From Fontimonas thermophila (GTDB lineage Bacteria; Pseudomonadota; Gammaproteobacteria; Nevskiales; Nevskiaceae): 64,000 nucleotides of DNA. Location: contig NZ_FOOC01000004.1 in NCBI RefSeq assembly GCF_900113085.1, positions 1-64,000 of the forward strand, written 5' to 3'. Within the stretch, counting starts at the first letter, position 1, and each line of letters begins with the position of its first letter. Below, one piece after another: positions 20,303 through 30,256 of the stretch. The notes under the pieces were generated by a model, which searched no databases, was not told the origin of the DNA, and was given only the letters and a program-made list of their open reading frames with translations. The position numbers and the translations under genes are program-made.

Positions 20303-21310
20303 ATGAACGTCCTGCTCACCGGCGCCGCCGGTTTCATCGGGCTGCACACCGCACAGGCACTGCTCGCGCGCGGTGATGTCGTGTTCGGCTGCGACAATCT
20401 CAACGATTACTATGATCCCGCGCTCAAAGAGGCACGTCTGGCGCTGCTGCGCGAGCAGGCGGGGTTCCGCTTCGTACGTCTCGATCTTGTCGATGCGTCG
20501 GCGCTCGAAACCGTATTCCGCGATTTTGTCCCCGATGCCGTCATCCATCTCGCGGCCCAGGCCGGTGTGCGCTATTCGCTGACTCATCCGCGCGCCTATA
20601 TCGACAGCAATCTCGTCGGGTTTGCAAACCTGCTCGAATGCTGCCGACACCATCCCGTCCGTCATCTGGTGTTCGCCTCGTCGAGCTCGGTATATGGCGC
20701 CAACACCAAGGTGCCATTTGCCGTAACCGACCCCACCGACCACCCCGTCAGTCTTTACGCCGCGACCAAGAAGGCCAATGAAGCGATGGCGCATGCGTAC
20801 AGCGACCTCTACCGCATTCCGACGACGGGCCTGCGCTTCTTCACCGTTTACGGGCCGTGGGGGCGGCCGGATATGGCTTATTACGCGTTCACGAAGGCGA
20901 TTCTCGAGGGCCGGCCGATCGATGTCTTTAATGGCGGCGACATGGAGCGCGACTTCACGTATATCGATGACATCGTCGATGGCATCGTGCGCGTGCTCGA
21001 CCGTCCTCCGCAGCCCGATGCGACCTGGTCCGGCGATCCGCCAGTGCTGGGGCGCAGCCGGGCCCCATACCGGCTCTACAACATCGGCAACCACGCGCCG
21101 GTGAAACTGCTGCGTTTCATTGAACTGCTCGAACAACTCACCGGTCGCCGCGCCGACAAACGGTTCAAACCGATGGCCGCGGGCGATGTGCACCGCACCT
21201 ACGCCGACGTCGACGACCTGATGCGAGACGTCGGGTTTTGCCCGCACACACCCATCGAAACCGGGCTTTCGCGCTTCGTCGAATGGTACCGGCAGTACCA
21301 TCGGATCTGA
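20303..21310 (+). CDS. UDP-glucuronate 4-epimerase-type NAD-dependent epimerase (copy 1)
   Basis: A 335-residue extended short-chain dehydrogenase. It has an N-terminal Rossmann motif TGAAGFIG, a catalytic Ser-rich stretch SSSSVYG, and a Tyr/Lys pair in [26 protein letters not shown] and [11 protein letters not shown] are typical of CapI/LspL-like enzymes interconverting UDP-glucuronate and UDP-galacturonate. It sits 24 bases before UDP-glucose dehydrogenase, which supplies its substrate. A start three codons upstream (20294) is also possible. It is a clear paralogue of the gene at 27949. Confidence 0.88.
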   Translation: MNVLLTGAAGFIGLHTAQALLARGDVVFGCDNLNDYYDPALKEARLALLREQAGFRFVRLDLVDASALETVFRDFVPDAVIHLAAQAGVRYSLTHPRAYIDSNLVGFANLLECCRHHPVRHLVFASSSSVYGANTKVPFAVTDPTDHPVSLYAATKKANEAMAHAYSDLYRIPTTGLRFFTVYGPWGRPDMAYYAFTKAILEGRPIDVFNGGDMERDFTYIDDIVDGIVRVLDRPPQPDATWSGDPPVLGRSRAPYRLYNIGNHAPVKLLRFIELLEQLTGRRADKRFKPMAAGDVHRTYADVDDLMRDVGFCPHTPIETGLSRFVEWYRQYHRI

Positions 21311-21334
21311 TCCATTCTTTCGTCTGACACTCTC

Positions 21335-22657
21335 ATGAAAATCACGGTTTTCGGTTCTGGTTACGTCGGCCTCGTCACGGGGGTTTGTCTTGCCGATGCA
21401 GGCAATCACGTGCTGTGTGTGGACGTGGATGCCGAGCGCATTGCCACCCTCGAGGTCGGCCGCTGTCCCTTCTATGAGCCCGGTGTGGAGGACTTGCTCG
21501 CACGCAACGCGCGCGCCGGCCGCATGCGTTTCACCACCGATCCTGCCGCCGGCGTGGAGCACGGCGAGATTCTCTTCATCGCCGTCGGCACGCCGCCGCA
21601 GGAGGATGGATCGGCGGATTTGCAGTACGTGCTGGCCGTGGCGCGAACCATCGGGCAGCACATGCGCGATTACCGCGTGATCTGCACCAAATCCACGGTG
21701 CCGGTGGGTACGTCGCGCAAGGTCCGCGAAACGGTCGCATCGGCGCTCGCAGCGCGCGGCGTCGTGGTGGATTTCGACGTCGTCTCCAATCCGGAGTTTC
21801 TCAAGGAGGGTGCGGCGGTCGAAGACTTCATGCGTCCGGACCGCATCATCGTTGGCACTGACAGCGCCCGTGCACTGCATCTGATGCGCGCGCTCTACGC
21901 GCCGTTCAACCGCAACCACGACCGCCTGATGGCGATGGATGTCGAATCCGCCGAGCTGACCAAGTACGCAGCCAACGCGATGCTCGCCACGCGGATCAGT
22001 TTCATGAACGAGCTCGCGCTGCTCGCCGAGAAGGTGGGTGCGGACATCGAGGCCGTGCGCCGCGGCATCGGGTCCGATCCGCGCATTGGTTATCAGTTCC
22101 TGTACGCCGGCTGTGGCTACGGCGGATCCTGTTTTCCCAAGGACGTCAAGGCCCTGATCCACACCGGCGCAGAGCAGGGGGTGACGCTGGGCATTCTCAA
22201 GGCGGTCGAGCAGGCCAACGCGCATCAAAAGACGCTGCTCTTTACGCGCATCAAGGCCCATCTCGGCAGCGTGCGCGGCAAGACCATCGCGCTCTGGGGG
22301 CTGGCATTCAAACCCAACACCGACGACATGCGCGAAGCGCCGAGCCGCGTGCTGATGGAGGCGTTGTGGGCGGAAGGCGCAACCGTGCACGCCTACGATC
22401 CGATTGCGATGGAGGCCACGCGCAGGCTTTACGGCCCGCGGCCGGACCTCATCCTCGCCGATAGTGCAGAGGCGGCTTGTGAGGGTGCCGATGCCCTCGT
22501 CCTTGTCACCGAATGGGCGCAATTCCGCAGTCCAGATTTCGCCGCGATCAAGGCCCGCATGCGCAACCCGGCAATTTTTGACGGCCGCAATCTCTACGAT
22601 CCGGGAACGCTGCGTGCGCTCGGATTCCACTATCAGGGTATTGGCCGCAAGGGTTGA
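21335..22657 (+). CDS. ugd: UDP-glucose 6-dehydrogenase
   Basis: A 440-residue enzyme oxidising UDP-glucose to UDP-glucuronate with two NAD. The N-terminal Rossmann motif [16 protein letters not shown], the [14 protein letters not shown] motif, and the catalytic Cys in [14 protein letters not shown] are all present. The C-terminal domain contains [15 protein letters not shown]. With the preceding epimerase it makes UDP-GlcA and UDP-GalA for the exopolysaccharide genes 4 kb downstream. Confidence 0.95.
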   Translation: MKITVFGSGYVGLVTGVCLADAGNHVLCVDVDAERIATLEVGRCPFYEPGVEDLLARNARAGRMRFTTDPAAGVEHGEILFIAVGTPPQEDGSADLQYVLAVARTIGQHMRDYRVICTKSTVPVGTSRKVRETVASALAARGVVVDFDVVSNPEFLKEGAAVEDFMRPDRIIVGTDSARALHLMRALYAPFNRNHDRLMAMDVESAELTKYAANAMLATRISFMNELALLAEKVGADIEAVRRGIGSDPRIGYQFLYAGCGYGGSCFPKDVKALIHTGAEQGVTLGILKAVEQANAHQKTLLFTRIKAHLGSVRGKTIALWGLAFKPNTDDMREAPSRVLMEALWAEGATVHAYDPIAMEATRRLYGPRPDLILADSAEAACEGADALVLVTEWAQFRSPDFAAIKARMRNPAIFDGRNLYDPGTLRALGFHYQGIGRKG

Positions 22658-22783
22658 ACCGCGCCGAACCCGGCACCGGGGGATCGCCGATGCCCGGGGC
22701 CCGAGTGTGTGCCGGCACGCGGCGGTGGCCGGGTGCGTGGCATAATTCGCGCCTTCGCAAACAGCCTCGTTTCCTGAAACCTC

Positions 22784-23122
22784 ATGACCGTGCTCGACAT
22801 CTTGATCAGCCCCGCCTATGCCCAGGCTGCGACCCCGCAGCAGCCCAGTGTGCTGATGCAATTCCTGCCGCTCATTCTGCTGGTGATCGTGTTTTACTTT
22901 CTGCTGATCCGCCCGCAGATGAAGCGCAACCGCGAACACCGCGAGATGCTCAGCAAGATCGCCAAGGGAGACGAGGTGGTCACCGCCGGTGGCATCGCCG
23001 GCAAGGTCGTCGGGATCGGCGAGGCCTATGTGTCGATCGAAGTCGCCGACAACGTCGCCATCAAAGTGCAGAAGGGTTCGATCAGCAGCGTGTTGCCCAA
23101 AGGCACGCTCAAGACGCTTTGA
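22784..23122 (+). CDS. yajC: Sec translocon accessory subunit YajC
   Basis: A 112-residue single-pass membrane protein that associates with SecDF. The membrane segment LMQFLPLILLVIVFYFLLIRPQ is followed by KRNREHREMLSKIAKGDEVVTAGGI, the conserved cytoplasmic part. It is the first gene of yajC-secD-secF; the usual upstream tgt/queA are not here. Confidence 0.95.
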   Translation: MTVLDILISPAYAQAATPQQPSVLMQFLPLILLVIVFYFLLIRPQMKRNREHREMLSKIAKGDEVVTAGGIAGKVVGIGEAYVSIEVADNVAIKVQKGSISSVLPKGTLKTL

Positions 23123-23233
23123 TGGCCGTCATCCACCACCACCGGCGGATACGGACTGCCTGGTGTAGCCTGCGATCCTCGTTGTGAACGACCGCGGACT
23201 CGCCAACGGCTCGCAGCCACGCCATTCGTTTCC

Positions 23234-25087
23234 ATGAAACCATACGCCACCTGGAAATACGTCGTTCTCGTCCTCGCGATCGTATTCGGCGCGCTGTACG
23301 CCGCGCCCAACCTCTACGGGGACGATCCTTCGGTCCAGATCTCGCAGGAGAACGGCGAGCCCTTGCCCGAGGGTTTTGGCGAACGGGTGCAGGCGGTGCT
23401 CAACGCCGAACAGCTCGTGCCGCTGGCCAGCGGCATCGAGGATCGGCACTGGGTCGTGCGCTTCGCCGATACCGGTGCCCAGCTCAAGGCTGCCGATGCG
23501 CTCAAGCGCGAGCTCGGTCGTGGTTATGTCGTCGCCCTCCATCTCGCGTCCAAGACCCCGGCATGGCTGCGCGCGATTGGCGCACGGCCAATGAACCTGG
23601 GCCTGGATCTGCGCGGTGGCGTCCATTTCCTGCTCGAGGTGGATGTGGATGACGTGCGCACTCGCGCCATCGAGCGCATCGTCAACGAGGTGCCCGCTTT
23701 GCTGCGCAAGGAGGGTATCCGTTACACCGGCCGCCGCGTGCTTGCCGAAGCGGCACAGCTGGATTTTCCGGATCAAGAACGGCTGGAGGCCGCGCACCGC
23801 GCCATCGCCGAAGCATTCCGCGAATACGATCTGATCACACCGCCGGATGCACCGCTGTCGCTGCAGGTGCGCCTGTCCGAAGCCGAGGCCAAGCGCATCG
23901 TCGATTTTGCGGTACAACAAAACCTGCAGACGCTGCGCAACCGCGTCAACCAGCTCGGTGTGGCCGAGCCGGTTGTCCAGCGCCAGGGCGCCAACCGCAT
24001 CGTCGTGCAGTTGCCGGGTGTGCAGGACACGACACGCGTCAAAGATTTACTCGGCGCCACGGCAACCCTCGAATACCGCGCCGTGGCCGAGGAAGATCCC
24101 TACGCGGCGGCCAGCACCGGCATCGTGCCGCCGGGTACCGAACTGTTCTATACCCGCGGCGATCGTCGCCCGGTGCTGCTCAAGCGCGAAGTCATCGCTG
24201 GCGGTGACAATCTCGTCGATGCCGCTGCCACCGTCGACGAGAACGGTGGTCCTGCGGTCAGCGTCACGCTCGATGGCGCCGGCGCCAAGCGCATGTTCGC
24301 ATTCACCGAGAAAAACGTCGGCAAGCCGATGGCGGTGCTGTTCAAGGAGCGTGAGGTCGTCACCAACTACAACGCCAAGGGCGAGCCGATCCGCGAGCAC
24401 CGGCAGGTCGAAGAGGTGATTTCCATTGCCACCATCCGCGGCGTCTTTGGCAAGCGTTTCCAGACCACGGGTCTGACCAGCAAGGAAGCTCATGACCTGG
24501 CGTTGCTGCTCAAGGCCGGTGCGCTCGCAGCGCCGGTGGAGATCGTCGAAGAGCGCACCGTCGGGCCGAGCCTGGGCGCCGACAATATCCAGCAGGGTTT
24601 CTCCGCCGCCGTGCTGGGGCTTGCCCTGGTCGTGATCTTCATGGCCGTGTATTACCGAGTGTTCGGTCTGTTTGCGATCGCCGCGCTGCTGCTCAATCTG
24701 ATCTTGCTCGTGGCGATCCTATCGGTTATGCAGGCCACGCTGACCATGCCGGGCATCGTCGGTATCGTGTTGCACATGGGTATCGCAGTGGACGCCAATG
24801 TGCTCATCTACGAGCGCATCCGCGAGGAGCTACGCGCCGGCACCAAGCCGCATGCCGCGATCGAGGCGGGTTATGACCGCGCTTTCCTCACGATTGCCGA
24901 TGCCAACATCACCGGCCTGATTGCCACCATCGTGCTCTTCGCACTGGGTGAAGGGCCCATCAAGGGGTTTGCCATCACGCTGGCGATCGGCATCATCACC
25001 TCGCAGTTCACCGCCATCGTCGGTAGCCGCGCGCTGGCCCAGTTGATCTTCGCCAAGCGGCCGCTCAAGGACGTTCCGGTATGGTGA
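23234..25087 (+). CDS. secD: Protein translocase subunit SecD
   Basis: A 617-residue inner-membrane protein using the proton gradient to assist Sec export. The first membrane helix (YVVLVLAIVFGALYAAPNLYG) is followed by LGLDLRGGVHFLLEVD, a large periplasmic P1 region, and five C-terminal helices beginning FSAAVLGLALVVIFMAVYY. GIAVDANVLIYERIREE is the conserved proton-relay region. MKPYATWKYVVL is a good family start. Confidence 0.96.
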   Translation: MKPYATWKYVVLVLAIVFGALYAAPNLYGDDPSVQISQENGEPLPEGFGERVQAVLNAEQLVPLASGIEDRHWVVRFADTGAQLKAADALKRELGRGYVVALHLASKTPAWLRAIGARPMNLGLDLRGGVHFLLEVDVDDVRTRAIERIVNEVPALLRKEGIRYTGRRVLAEAAQLDFPDQERLEAAHRAIAEAFREYDLITPPDAPLSLQVRLSEAEAKRIVDFAVQQNLQTLRNRVNQLGVAEPVVQRQGANRIVVQLPGVQDTTRVKDLLGATATLEYRAVAEEDPYAAASTGIVPPGTELFYTRGDRRPVLLKREVIAGGDNLVDAAATVDENGGPAVSVTLDGAGAKRMFAFTEKNVGKPMAVLFKEREVVTNYNAKGEPIREHRQVEEVISIATIRGVFGKRFQTTGLTSKEAHDLALLLKAGALAAPVEIVEERTVGPSLGADNIQQGFSAAVLGLALVVIFMAVYYRVFGLFAIAALLLNLILLVAILSVMQATLTMPGIVGIVLHMGIAVDANVLIYERIREELRAGTKPHAAIEAGYDRAFLTIADANITGLIATIVLFALGEGPIKGFAITLAIGIITSQFTAIVGSRALAQLIFAKRPLKDVPVW

Positions 25088-25184
25088 GCCTCCGTACCGA
25101 TCAGGCCGGGCGCCTGGATTCGCGGCGGATATCGATTCCGAGCGCTGCCAAGGTCGAGGGTGTTCATTTCCAACGGAAGATGCC

Positions 25185-26114
25185 ATGAAGTTCTTTGCCC
25201 GCGTTCCCAATATCAATTTCATGGCGCAGCGCAAGCTTGGGCTTGCCGTCTCGGCCGTGCTAACGGTGGCGGCGATCCTGCTGGTTGCGATCCGCGGACT
25301 CAATCTGGGGATCGACTTCACCGGCGGCGTGCTCGTGGAAGTGGAATACCCGCAGAGCGTCGAGCTCGATACGGTGCGCCGCCATCTCGCCGAAGCCGGC
25401 TATGAGCGGGCGGTGGTTCAGTACTTCGGCTCGACCACCGCAGTGCTGATCCGCCTGCCGCCTGCCGAGAACGCGTCCTCCGCCCAGGTGAGCACCAACA
25501 TCCTGCGGGCGCTGCATGCCGAGGAGAGCGGCATCTCGCTGCGGCGCATCGAGTTCGTCGGCCCGCAGGTTGGGGAAGAGCTGGCGGAGAAGGGCGGCCT
25601 TGCGTTGCTGTTCGCCTTCATCGGCATCATGGTGTACATCGCCTTCCGCTTCGAATGGAAATTCTCGGTCGGTGCGATCGCGGCGCTGGTCCACGATGCG
25701 GTGATGGTGCTCGGCTATCTGGCGCTGCTGCAAGTCGAATTCGACATCACCACGCTGGCGGCGATCCTGGCGCTGATCGGCTATTCCAACAACGAAACCA
25801 TCGTCATCTTCGACCGCGTCCGCGAGAACCTCATTCATCAGCGCCGAACCGATATCCTGGACGTCATCAATCTGTCGGTGAACCAGACCCTGCTTCGTTC
25901 AGTGATCACCCACCTGACCACCCTGCTGGTGCTGTTCGCGCTGCTGCTGCTGGGTGGGCCGAGCGTGCACAGCTTCTCGGTCGCGCTGATTTTTGGCGTG
26001 ATCGTCGCGACCTACTCCTCGATCTACATATCCACCAACCTGGCCGTGGCCCTCGGTGTCTCCCGCGAGGACTTGCTACCGCCGGAAGACAAGGAACTCG
26101 GCGCGACGCTTTGA
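25185..26114 (+). CDS. secF: Protein translocase subunit SecF
   Basis: A 309-residue partner of SecD. GLNLGIDFTGGVLVEV near the N-terminus, a short periplasmic domain, and five C-terminal helices with IAFRFEWKFSVGAI, GYSNNETIVIFDRVREN and INLSVNQTLLRSV are diagnostic. GGAAG before the ATG supports the start. The 97-base gap after secD holds no evident signal. Confidence 0.96.
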   Translation: MKFFARVPNINFMAQRKLGLAVSAVLTVAAILLVAIRGLNLGIDFTGGVLVEVEYPQSVELDTVRRHLAEAGYERAVVQYFGSTTAVLIRLPPAENASSAQVSTNILRALHAEESGISLRRIEFVGPQVGEELAEKGGLALLFAFIGIMVYIAFRFEWKFSVGAIAALVHDAVMVLGYLALLQVEFDITTLAAILALIGYSNNETIVIFDRVRENLIHQRRTDILDVINLSVNQTLLRSVITHLTTLLVLFALLLLGGPSVHSFSVALIFGVIVATYSSIYISTNLAVALGVSREDLLPPEDKELGATL

Positions 26115-26144
26115 ACCGTCGCCATGTAGGCGTCAGCTGACAAG

Positions 26145-26172
26145 GCGTGCTGGCAAGTCATGCCCAGCGCGC
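26145..26172. terminator. Hairpin after secF
   Basis: GCGTGCTGG pairs with CCAGCGCGC (one G-T pair) across a 10-base loop, 30 bases after the secF stop. No T-tract follows, so termination is uncertain. Confidence 0.35.
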
Positions 26173-26235
26173 ATCGCGACTCTAAAGACGCCTGCGCCTG
26201 TGAACTGGCGCACGCCCGTGCACTTTGATCCGGCC

Positions 26236-26241
26236 TATAAT
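26236..26241 (+). promoter_or_regulatory. Candidate sigma-70 -10 box
   Basis: A perfect TATAAT stands in otherwise GC-rich DNA. No good TTGACA-like box is found 16-18 bases upstream. Transcription would start near 26248 and run through the foldable segment toward the exopolysaccharide genes. Confidence 0.4.
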
Positions 26242-26283
26242 CAATCGCATACAAAAGGTAGGGGGTGTAGAGTGCACTGCAAC

Positions 26284-26417
26284 GTGCTTGAAATGCCTTT
26301 CAGGTACCCTGGGGTCGGCCAAGTCTTGAGCGCAAGGCTGTAAACGGGAACCACTGCCTGGATCACTGCCCAGAGGTCCTCGGGTGTTTGAGTGGATACC
26401 CAATAAGGCACTTGCGC
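26284..26417 (+). other. Candidate structured leader or small RNA, unidentified
   Basis: The ends can pair as an interrupted stem: GTGC (26284-26287) with GCGC, AATGCCTT with AAGGCACTT (26405-26413), and GGTACC with GGATACC (26394-26400). Inside, CTGGG (26309-26313) can pair with CCCAG (26369-26373), and AGTCTTG-AGCG-CAAGGCT (26322-26339) forms a 7-bp hairpin. I do not recognise an RNA family. It may be an independent RNA or the leader of the downstream operon. Confidence 0.3.
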
Positions 26418-26696
26418 ATCCTTCCGGGGGCACGGGGCATGGCTCGCGGCATCACGGCGGTTGATAGTCAGGCTGCGCTGCTGATGGGTACATGAGCTTG
26501 TTGGTGTCAGCCCCTATTTGCCCTTATCTATGTTCGATTTAGACCGGCGATATCGAAGTTTCGGAGAGGTTGGACAGCGAAGTGGCGATTCCGACACAGG
26601 GCCGATTCCCCGTTCCGCTAGCAGGTTTGTGCGGGATGTGCTGAACGGCCCAGATTCTCTGGGAGCCATGGTGGTCCTCTGTGAGTGAGGTGTGAT

Positions 26697-27764
26697 ATGC
26701 CAGAGAGTCTTTCTGTTTTTCTGATCGGATTGATCATCGCGGGCATCCTGGCGCCAATTGTGCTTTTACTGTCCCCGCGTCTGGGGCTGGTTGACCATCC
26801 CGGGGGGCGCAAACGGCATTGCGCCCCAACCCCGCTTGTCGGAGGTTTGCTCATTTACGCAGCGCTGTGGGCTCTGCCAGTAACGGGCAGGATGTCTGTA
26901 CAGGTGTTCGCACTGCTTACTCTGGCTACTGTGACGGTGGTGGTGGGGTGTCTCGATGACCGCCGTGAGCTCAACGCCAAACTGCGTTTGCTCGTACAGG
27001 CAGTGCTGGGACTCTTGATGGCGCTCTGGGCTGGGGTTGTGCTGGACAATTTCGGCGACCTGCTGGGTACGGGTCCGTTGCACTTGGGGTTGTGGATTGC
27101 TCTGCCGATGACCGTTTTTGCGGTCGCCGCGGCGCAAAACGCTTACAACATGGTGGACGGCATCGATGGGCTTGCGGGCGGGCTGGCCGCCATCCCCATC
27201 GCATTCGTGACTGGTCTGGCCTGGTTTGCTGGAGAGGCTCCGCTGTTCGAGCTGTGTCTGGCGGCGGGGGCAGGGCTTTGCGTGTTTTTGGTCATGAACT
27301 ATCCCTTGCCCGGTCGGAAAAAAGCGCTCACATTCCTTGGCGACAACGGCTCTACACTCATTGGACTGCTCATCGCCTGGATCGTCATCGCGGCCGCTCA
27401 GGCGGGGTTGTTCCGGCCTGTTTTTGCGCTCTACCTGCTGGCCCTCCCTCTGCTTGATGGAGCCGGGGTCATGTGGCGTCGTGTTTCCAGAGGCGTTCAC
27501 CTGTTCACTCCGGGACGCGATCACCTTCACCATATTCTGACCGATAGCGGGTTGCGCGACCGGTATGTGACCTATTTTTTGACGGTTCTTGCTTTGCTTA
27601 TCGCTGGATTCGGTTGGCTGATGGAGCGGGCAGGGGTGCCAGAGCTGCTCATGTTCGTTCTGTTTCTCGTCATGCTGATGCTCAGTGTGATGCTGCCCGT
27701 CAACGCGATACAGATAAGGGGGCTATTCAAAGCCAGACTCCCTGGACATCTTTCCGAGCACTGA
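26697..27764 (+). CDS. WecA-like undecaprenyl-phosphate sugar-1-phosphate transferase
   Basis: A 355-residue polytopic membrane enzyme of the WecA/MraY superfamily. It would start exopolysaccharide repeat-unit synthesis by transferring a HexNAc-1-phosphate (donor not determinable) to undecaprenyl phosphate. DHPGGRKRHCAPTPLVGG (substrate loop), CLDDRREL (the DD pair), AYNMVDGIDGLAGG and FLGDNGSTLIGLL are family motifs, and TPGRDHLHHIL is the HIHH-like loop. ATG at 26697 follows GTGAGG. It is the first gene of the plus-strand operon. Confidence 0.92.
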   Translation: MPESLSVFLIGLIIAGILAPIVLLLSPRLGLVDHPGGRKRHCAPTPLVGGLLIYAALWALPVTGRMSVQVFALLTLATVTVVVGCLDDRRELNAKLRLLVQAVLGLLMALWAGVVLDNFGDLLGTGPLHLGLWIALPMTVFAVAAAQNAYNMVDGIDGLAGGLAAIPIAFVTGLAWFAGEAPLFELCLAAGAGLCVFLVMNYPLPGRKKALTFLGDNGSTLIGLLIAWIVIAAAQAGLFRPVFALYLLALPLLDGAGVMWRRVSRGVHLFTPGRDHLHHILTDSGLRDRYVTYFLTVLALLIAGFGWLMERAGVPELLMFVLFLVMLMLSVMLPVNAIQIRGLFKARLPGHLSEH

Positions 27765-27948
27765 TGCTTGCCCGGTCAGGCTGGGGTTGGCCCACCAAAG
27801 TTTTCTAGTGTGCAAGCGGGGGATGCCCAGGGGAGTCCTTGCGGCTCGCCGCCCGACTGCAGCATAAGTGCGCGGGCAAAAACGGTCCGCTGGCGAGGCG
27901 GCGTGGTCCCGCCGCTTGGTTTCAAAGACTGACTAAAGCATTGATCAA

Positions 27949-28971
27949 ATGAAGATTCTCGTCACCGGCGCTGCCGGTTTCATTGGTTTTCACGTGACCC
28001 AGGCGTTGCTGCGTCGCGGCGATGACGTAGTGGGTTTTGATGTCGTCAATACTTATTACGATCCAGCCATCAAGGAAGCGCGTTTACGCGAGCTGGAGAA
28101 AGCGGCTGCTGCAACCGGCAGTCGTTTCCAGTTCATCCGGGCCAATCTCGCCGATGGCCAGGCGGTCAATGCCTGCTTTCAGGCACACCGCTTCGATCGG
28201 GTGATTCATCTGGCTGCCCAGGCGGGCGTGCGTTACTCGCTCGTCAACCCGCATGCGTATGTCGAGAGCAACCTCACCGGCTTCACCAACATTCTTGAAG
28301 CCTGCCGCCACGCCGCCGTGCCCCACCTGACCTACGCCAGCACCAGCAGCGTGTACGGCGCCAACACCGCCATGCCGTTTTCCGAACACATGGCCACGGT
28401 GCATCCCTTGCAGTTCTACGCCGCCACCAAGCGCGCCAACGAACTGATGGCCCATGCTTATAGCCATCTGTTCCGTCTGCCGACCACGGGCTTGCGCTTT
28501 TTCACGGTCTATGGCCCCTGGGGTCGGCCGGATATGGCCTTGTTTCTTTTCACCAAGAACATTCTGGAGGGCAAACCCATCCAGGTTTTCAATTACGGCA
28601 ACCACACCCGCGATTTCACGTATATCGACGACATCGTCGAGGGTGTGATCCGCGCCTCGGATCAGATTGCCCAGCCCAACCCAGACTGGGATGGCCGAGA
28701 CCCCGATCCCGCCACCAGCCATGCGCCCTGGCGGATTTTCAACATCGGTAACAATGCCCCGGTCAAGCTCACCGAGTACATCGCCGCGCTGGAAGAATGC
28801 CTGGGCAAAAAGGCGCAGATGGAACTCTTGCCGCTGCAGGCGGGTGACGTGCCCGATACTTTTGCTGACGTGTCCGAACTCGAGCGCGCCGTCGCCTACA
28901 GGCCCGGCACGCCGGTGCGCGTGGGGGTGGCGCGCTTCGTCGAGTGGTATCGCCAGTATTACCGGGTTTAA
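27949..28971 (+). CDS. UDP-glucuronate 4-epimerase-type NAD-dependent epimerase (copy 2)
   Basis: A 340-residue paralogue of the gene at 20303. It has [37 protein letters not shown], the YAATKRANE catalytic pair, [17 protein letters not shown] and [11 protein letters not shown]. It lies 3 bases before a nucleotide-sugar dehydrogenase of a different subfamily, so its substrate may be a UDP-HexNAc-uronate as well as UDP-GlcA. It is preceded by a 184-base gap with a small GC hairpin but no clear promoter. Confidence 0.87.
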   Translation: MKILVTGAAGFIGFHVTQALLRRGDDVVGFDVVNTYYDPAIKEARLRELEKAAAATGSRFQFIRANLADGQAVNACFQAHRFDRVIHLAAQAGVRYSLVNPHAYVESNLTGFTNILEACRHAAVPHLTYASTSSVYGANTAMPFSEHMATVHPLQFYAATKRANELMAHAYSHLFRLPTTGLRFFTVYGPWGRPDMALFLFTKNILEGKPIQVFNYGNHTRDFTYIDDIVEGVIRASDQIAQPNPDWDGRDPDPATSHAPWRIFNIGNNAPVKLTEYIAALEECLGKKAQMELLPLQAGDVPDTFADVSELERAVAYRPGTPVRVGVARFVEWYRQYYRV

Positions 28972-28974
28972 GCC

Positions 28975-30252
28975 ATGAGCGCCCGCCATCACAAAATCGC
29001 CATCATCGGGCTGGGCTATGTTGGCCTGCCCCTCGCCGTGGAATTTGGCAAGCGTTACGACGTTCTCGGTTTTGATATCCGCAAAGCCCGGATCGACGAG
29101 CTGCGGCAAGGTCATGACCACACCCTGGAAGTTGAGCCGCAGGCGCTCGTCGCCGCCCGTTACCTGCGCTATTCCAGCGATCCCAAGGATCTTGCCGACC
29201 GTAATCTCTACATCGTCACCGTTCCGACCCCGGTCGATGTTTACCGGCGGCCGGATCTGACCCCATTGATGCGTGCCTCGGAGACCGTCGGCCGGGTGCT
29301 CAAAAAGGGTGACATCGTCATCTACGAATCCACGGTCTATCCCGGCTGCACAGAGGAAGACTGTGTGCCGATTCTGGAACGATTCTCTGGGCTCAAGTTC
29401 AACCGGGATTTCTTCTGCGGCTATAGTCCGGAGCGCATCAATCCTGGGGACAAGGAACACCGCTTGACCACCATCAAGAAGGTAACCAGCGGCTCCACGC
29501 CCGAAGTGGCGGACATCGTCGATGCGCTCTACGCCAGCATCGTCACCGCAGGCACGCACAAGGCGCCCAGCATCAAGGTCGCCGAGGCTGCCAAGGTCAT
29601 CGAAAACACCCAGCGCGATCTCAACATCGCACTCATGAACGAGCTCGCGCTCATCTTCCACAAACTCGGAATCGACACGCTGGACGTGCTCGAGGCGGCC
29701 GGCACCAAATGGAATTTCCTGCCCTTTCGTCCTGGACTTGTGGGCGGGCACTGCATCGGAGTGGACCCTTACTACCTCACCCACAAGGCGCAGCAGGTTG
29801 GCTATCACCCGGAAGTTATCCTGGCCGGGCGCCGCATCAACGACAGCATGGGCGAGGAGGTGGCCGGGCGTGTCATCAAACTCATGCTGCAAAAGGGGCA
29901 CGCCGTCAGTGGTGCGCGCGTGCTGGTGCTGGGCCTCACCTTCAAAGAGAACTGCCCGGATATCCGCAACACCAAGGTCGTGGATATCATCGCCGCGTTG
30001 CGGGATTACACCGTGCAGGTGGATGTGTATGATCCCTGGGTCGATGCCGCCGAGGCCCGTCATGAATACGGCCTTGAATGTCTCACCGAACTGCCTGCCG
30101 ACCAGCGCTACACGGCGGTTGTTCTGGCCGTGAGCCATAGGCAGTTCCGCGAGCTGGACGCATCCGTGCTCGCCAGTCTGCTCAAGCCCCAGGGTGTAGT
30201 GTTTGATGTCAAAGGGGTATTACCACGCACACTCTGCGATGGGCGCTTGTAA
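28975..30252 (+). CDS. UDP-N-acetylhexosamine-type nucleotide-sugar dehydrogenase (TviB/WbpA group)
   Basis: A 425-residue two-step NAD-dependent 6-dehydrogenase. It has an N-terminal [29 protein letters not shown], and the active-site Cys in [16 protein letters not shown]. That catalytic-loop form is typical of enzymes acting on UDP-GlcNAc or UDP-GalNAc, unlike the GGSCFPKD form of the Ugd at 21335. [18 protein letters not shown] marks the C-terminal domain. With the adjacent epimerase it should make a UDP-uronate (probably HexNAcA) donor. Confidence 0.88.
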   Translation: MSARHHKIAIIGLGYVGLPLAVEFGKRYDVLGFDIRKARIDELRQGHDHTLEVEPQALVAARYLRYSSDPKDLADRNLYIVTVPTPVDVYRRPDLTPLMRASETVGRVLKKGDIVIYESTVYPGCTEEDCVPILERFSGLKFNRDFFCGYSPERINPGDKEHRLTTIKKVTSGSTPEVADIVDALYASIVTAGTHKAPSIKVAEAAKVIENTQRDLNIALMNELALIFHKLGIDTLDVLEAAGTKWNFLPFRPGLVGGHCIGVDPYYLTHKAQQVGYHPEVILAGRRINDSMGEEVAGRVIKLMLQKGHAVSGARVLVLGLTFKENCPDIRNTKVVDIIAALRDYTVQVDVYDPWVDAAEARHEYGLECLTELPADQRYTAVVLAVSHRQFRELDASVLASLLKPQGVVFDVKGVLPRTLCDGRL

Positions 30253-30256
30253 ATCC

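Larger units (their letters stand above)
26115..26696. other. 582-base gene-free stretch before the exopolysaccharide operon
   Basis: No open frame here has family-like content. The stretch holds a post-secF hairpin (26145-26172), a perfect TATAAT (26236-26241), a segment able to fold into a long interrupted stem (26284-26417), and a lower-GC tail before the first exopolysaccharide gene. It probably carries the promoter and leader of that operon. Confidence 0.6.

Noticed and set aside
20303-21310. RmlB (dTDP-glucose 4,6-dehydratase)
   Set aside because: The sequence has the CapI/LspL uronate-epimerase signatures ([22 protein letters not shown]) and pairs with Ugd.
20171-22939. 922-codon minus-strand open frame opposite acpS, the epimerase and ugd
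   Set aside because: It is antisense to three well-supported genes, with no recognisable motifs.
26250-26275. ops/JUMPstart element before the exopolysaccharide operon
   Set aside because: Only the GGTAG core matches; the preceding GC of GGCGGTAG is missing.
26284-26417. 6S RNA identity for the foldable segment
   Set aside because: CCTGGGG and CCTCGGGT resemble 6S closing-stem ends, but they are only about 75 bases apart, far too short for 6S RNA, and the usual zapA/ygfA neighbours are absent.
28084-30138. 684-codon minus-strand open frame opposite the epimerase and dehydrogenase
   Set aside because: It is antisense to genes with clear catalytic motifs.
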